DNA of 64,000 nt from Verrucomicrobiia bacterium. Its GTDB lineage: Bacteria > Verrucomicrobiota > Verrucomicrobiia > Verrucomicrobiales > DEV007. The notes under the pieces were generated by a model, which did not search any database, was not told the origin of the DNA, and saw nothing but the letters and a program-made list of their open reading frames with translations. Every line of letters begins with the position of its first letter. The stretch's first letter is position 1. This document shows positions 61,667 to 64,000 of the stretch, piece by piece. The stretch is from positions 124,001 to 188,000 of the forward strand of contig JAUICH010000003.1 in assembly GCA_030427505.1 (NCBI GenBank). Reading direction: 5' to 3'. Position numbers and translations under genes: made by a program.

Positions 61667-63085
61667 TTACTTGAAGAGCCCCTTCAATGCGTCCTTGATG
61701 TCATTGATCGCCCGCTTTCCTTCCTCGATCACGGTGGAAAGATTGCCGAAGGGCGTCATGATGTCCGCCTTGGGATTGCCCATGTCTCCCTGGGAGACGA
61801 AGTGGAGGGAAATGCGGCCGTCCTCCATGGCTGGGGACAAGATCATGGCCCGGACCTCCGGGCTGGCGATGGCCTTGGCTTTCTTTTTCAGGTAAGCATC
61901 CACCTTTTCCTCGATCTTGTGGGTGAGTTCCTCGGAGGCTTTCACGACGCCTTCCAGCTGATGTTGATTGCTGCCCGACTCCAGCCAACTGCCATTCAGA
62001 AAGACCAAGTCCGTGTCAGGTAGCGCGAGGGGTAAGTCTTTGTCCAGGCGCAGGCGCCCGTCTTCGCGAACGAGCCGGGTTTCGGCGTCCTTGAGCAGGG
62101 TCCCCCGCAGAGTGATGCCGCTGAGATCCACGCCTTCCGTGTCCAGTTTGTCCAAGGCCGCCTGGAGTTTTTCCAGAATCGGGAAGGTGTTCAGCTCCGA
62201 ATCCTTGGCGATGATGAGATCGCACACCCAGGACGGGTCGGCATTTCCGGTGTGGACGTCGAAGGGGTTCAGCGTGCCGCTGCCTTTAACCGCCATGTTA
62301 ATGTAGCGGGTCGCGGCGTCCCGGGAGTCGAGGAAGAGGTTACCGTCGAAAATGAAGTTCGCCTGATTGTGACCGGCCAGTTTCTTCGGATCGACGTCGA
62401 TGTCAGTGAGTTTCAGATTCAGGTTTTCGATCTGAAGCAGAGACCCGCTGCTTTCCAGCTTAGCTTTCAGGTTTCCGTTCCGGATTTCCACGATTCCCGC
62501 CATCAGGGACATGGCCAGGTCATCGGCGGAGACGGTGTCCACCTCTTCCAATTCCGCCGCGATTGCCGCGGGCTCTTCCTTCACGGCGGGCTCCGGCGTT
62601 TCGGCCAGGTTTACTTCCACTTCCGGATCCGTGGCCTTGTCCGGCGCGGGATTGGCCGGCGGATCGAACAGGCGCTCCATGGTGGAAGTGCCGTCCGTGA
62701 GGATGCGGGTATCGACCGTCAAGTCCTCCACGATGAGCTGGCTGATATTGAGCCGGCGCTTCAGCAAGTCCCCTGGCGCCACTTCCAAGACCACTTTACT
62801 GCTGGAAAGTTCCGTGGATTCGAGGCGTGGGCGTTCTCCCAGGGGTGTGCCCTTGTCCGCGTACTCATCCCGCTGCGCCAAGGCGACGCCTTGAAGCTCC
62901 ACGCCGGTGTTTCCAAAGAGACGCACCTCGATGGAATCCACCTGAGCCCGGCAGTTCCAAGTCTGCTCCATTTGCCGCACCAGGAAATCCGGATTGGCAT
63001 AACCAATCAGAACATAGCGGGCGACGAACACGCCCGCCACGGCCAAAATTATCAATACAAGAAGGATCGCGAGAAGTTTCTTCAC
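61667..63085 (-). CDS. AsmA-like membrane-anchored protein 2
   Basis: 472 residues, GTG start at 63085 (KKLLAILLVLIILAVAGVFV is the membrane anchor). The body begins ANPDFLVRQMEQTWNCRAQV and VRLFGNTGVELQGVALAQRD, as in AsmA-like proteins, and includes a central Pro/Glu-rich linker (about 145-190) and a C-terminal helical end (VIEEGKRAINDIKDALKGLF). Likely periplasmic, tied to outer-membrane lipid trafficking. It shares only its general plan with the AsmA-like protein at 53654. It is preceded 54 bases upstream by the NHL-repeat gene on the same strand. Confidence 0.72.
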   Translation of the reverse strand: MKKLLAILLVLIILAVAGVFVARYVLIGYANPDFLVRQMEQTWNCRAQVDSIEVRLFGNTGVELQGVALAQRDEYADKGTPLGERPRLESTELSSSKVVLEVAPGDLLKRRLNISQLIVEDLTVDTRILTDGTSTMERLFDPPANPAPDKATDPEVEVNLAETPEPAVKEEPAAIAAELEEVDTVSADDLAMSLMAGIVEIRNGNLKAKLESSGSLLQIENLNLKLTDIDVDPKKLAGHNQANFIFDGNLFLDSRDAATRYINMAVKGSGTLNPFDVHTGNADPSWVCDLIIAKDSELNTFPILEKLQAALDKLDTEGVDLSGITLRGTLLKDAETRLVREDGRLRLDKDLPLALPDTDLVFLNGSWLESGSNQHQLEGVVKASEELTHKIEEKVDAYLKKKAKAIASPEVRAMILSPAMEDGRISLHFVSQGDMGNPKADIMTPFGNLSTVIEEGKRAINDIKDALKGLFK

Positions 63086-63139
63086 GTCCCTACCTTAGAC
63101 AGGCTTTCTCCGGGAGAAAAAGGATTTCTCGCGACAACC

Positions 63140-64000
63140 TCAATCCGTCAGGCGGAAACGCAGCACCCGGTTGTTGTAGCTGTCGGACACGTAAAGGAGG
63201 CCATCAGGACCGATACGGACCCCATGGGGCCGGTTCAGTTGCACCTCCGACGGTGGTCCGCCAATGCCTGCGGTGCCCTTCTTCTCCGGCACTCCGGCTA
63301 CGTGGTAGATCTTCCCCTCTCCTGGCACGTAGCGCCGGATCAGATGGTTCTCCGCGTCGGCGATAATGACATCTCCATTCGGCGCCATGCAGAGGTGCTT
63401 GGGTCCGTTCATGGTGGCCAGCAGGGCATCGCCCCCGTCTCCGGTGGCGCCTTTCGCTCCGCTGGCGTTGACGACGGTTTTGATCTTACCCGTCTTGGCC
63501 TCCACGACCCGCAGGGCGTGTCCGTTCCGGCTCAGAATGTAGATATTCTCGTCATCGTCCACCGTCACGGCGCGCGGATTGATCAGCGGCGCTTCCAGCG
63601 CCGGGGTGCCGTCTTCCGGCAGGCCTTTCTCTCCGCTGCCCACCACCGTTTCAATGATGCCCGTGGAGAGGTCGATAACGCGGATGCGGAGATTCGGCAG
63701 GTCCGCCAGGTAGAGCCGGGTGGCGTCTTTGTTCAGAGCGCAGGAGTAAATGCCGCCCAGTTTCGCCTCCGTGGCGGGTCCGCCATCTCCGGAAAACCCG
63801 GCCACTCCGGTCCCGGCAAAGGTAGTGATGATGCCGGTCTTGCCATCCACCTTGCGGATCCGGTTGTTCCAGGTATCCGCCAGATAGACATCGCCTTCCG
63901 GGGTAACGGCAATGTCGTGCACGCCGTTGAAAACCGCGCCGCTGACCGGTCCGCCGTCTCCTTCCGAGATATCGCCATCCTTACCGGAGGTCTGGCTCAG
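63140..64000 (-). CDS. NHL-repeat protein (5' end outside window)
   Basis: The frame stays open to base 64000 on the minus strand, so the start is off the right edge. The visible 286 residues carry NHL repeats, a propeller unit: GDVYLADTWNNRIRKVDG, TTFAGTGVAGFSGDGGPA, RLYLADLPNLRIRVIDL, NGDVIIADAENHLIRRY and GLLYVSDSYNNRVLRFRL. The pattern of Asp-x-x-N-N/H-R-(V/I)-R is typical. NHL propellers bind protein or sugar, and some are exported in this phylum. Function unknown. Confidence 0.88.
   Translation of the reverse strand: MSQTSGKDGDISEGDGGPVSGAVFNGVHDIAVTPEGDVYLADTWNNRIRKVDGKTGIITTFAGTGVAGFSGDGGPATEAKLGGIYSCALNKDATRLYLADLPNLRIRVIDLSTGIIETVVGSGEKGLPEDGTPALEAPLINPRAVTVDDDENIYILSRNGHALRVVEAKTGKIKTVVNASGAKGATGDGGDALLATMNGPKHLCMAPNGDVIIADAENHLIRRYVPGEGKIYHVAGVPEKKGTAGIGGPPSEVQLNRPHGVRIGPDGLLYVSDSYNNRVLRFRLTD

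Overview
The window is a stretch of bacterial chromosome with high GC content and dense coding on both strands. It most resembles a member of the Verrucomicrobiota. The evidence is a PEP-CTERM sorting signal, a chimeric glucose/sorbosone-dehydrogenase-like surface protein whose C-terminus is of a kind common in that phylum, secreted sulfatase, Gfo/Idh/MocA, SMP-30 and PQQ-propeller proteins, a BamD-like/LptE pair and AsmA-like envelope proteins. The assignment is an inference from gene content. There is no rRNA, CRISPR array, prophage, plasmid gene or transposase. Both ends cut a gene.

Layout. 1-6.6 kb: the 3' part of a giant secreted protein, then a coupled pair of small genes, the second with a roadblock/LC7-like domain and a long disordered tail. 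6.6-12 kb (minus strand): LolA-like protein, AI-2E-family membrane protein, MoxR ATPase, membrane-anchored leucine-rich-repeat protein and ACT-domain protein, probably one transcript. 12-19 kb: a membrane glycosyltransferase, an HrgA/COG2958-like winged-helix nuclease-fold protein, a sulfatase and a tandem pseudokinase with a repeated short motif in its tail. 19-26 kb: queD, a His-rich lipoprotein, fabF, gtrA-like, a TIM-barrel sugar isomerase, rsmI, lptE-like and bamD-like. 26-35 kb: a SWIM/SNF2 helicase, tRNA-Pro(CGG), YebC-like, N-formylglutamate-amidohydrolase-like, a eukaryote-type cyclophilin and DUF2721.

34-48 kb: a Tat-exported oxidoreductase, a PQQ propeller, a PEP-CTERM protein, lipA, hrpB, two tatA-like genes, a secreted endonuclease/exonuclease/phosphatase, argA, DUF423, a CNNM/CorC-like protein, an FmdB zinc ribbon and rpsN. 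48-64 kb: an exported protein of unknown function behind a palindromic operator-like site, aroE, an oxidoreductase-nagA-Nramp cluster, two AsmA-like proteins, SMP-30, a malectin/propeller protein, a NagB-like isomerase, hemW and an NHL-repeat protein cut by the right edge. NagA, the NagB-like protein, the sulfatase and the exported oxidoreductases point to use of amino sugars and sulfated glycans. lptE, the bamD-like gene and the AsmA-like genes serve the outer membrane.

The main unexplained structure is a family of short palindromic elements bounded by CTAG (16298-16516, 19871-20089, and an internally deleted copy at 22998-23095), with a diverged relative at 38635-38852. They look like non-autonomous miniature elements. 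Two of them supply the TAG stop codon of the adjoining gene. The other standout is the tandem pseudokinase with three copies of a G-V-I-x-D motif.
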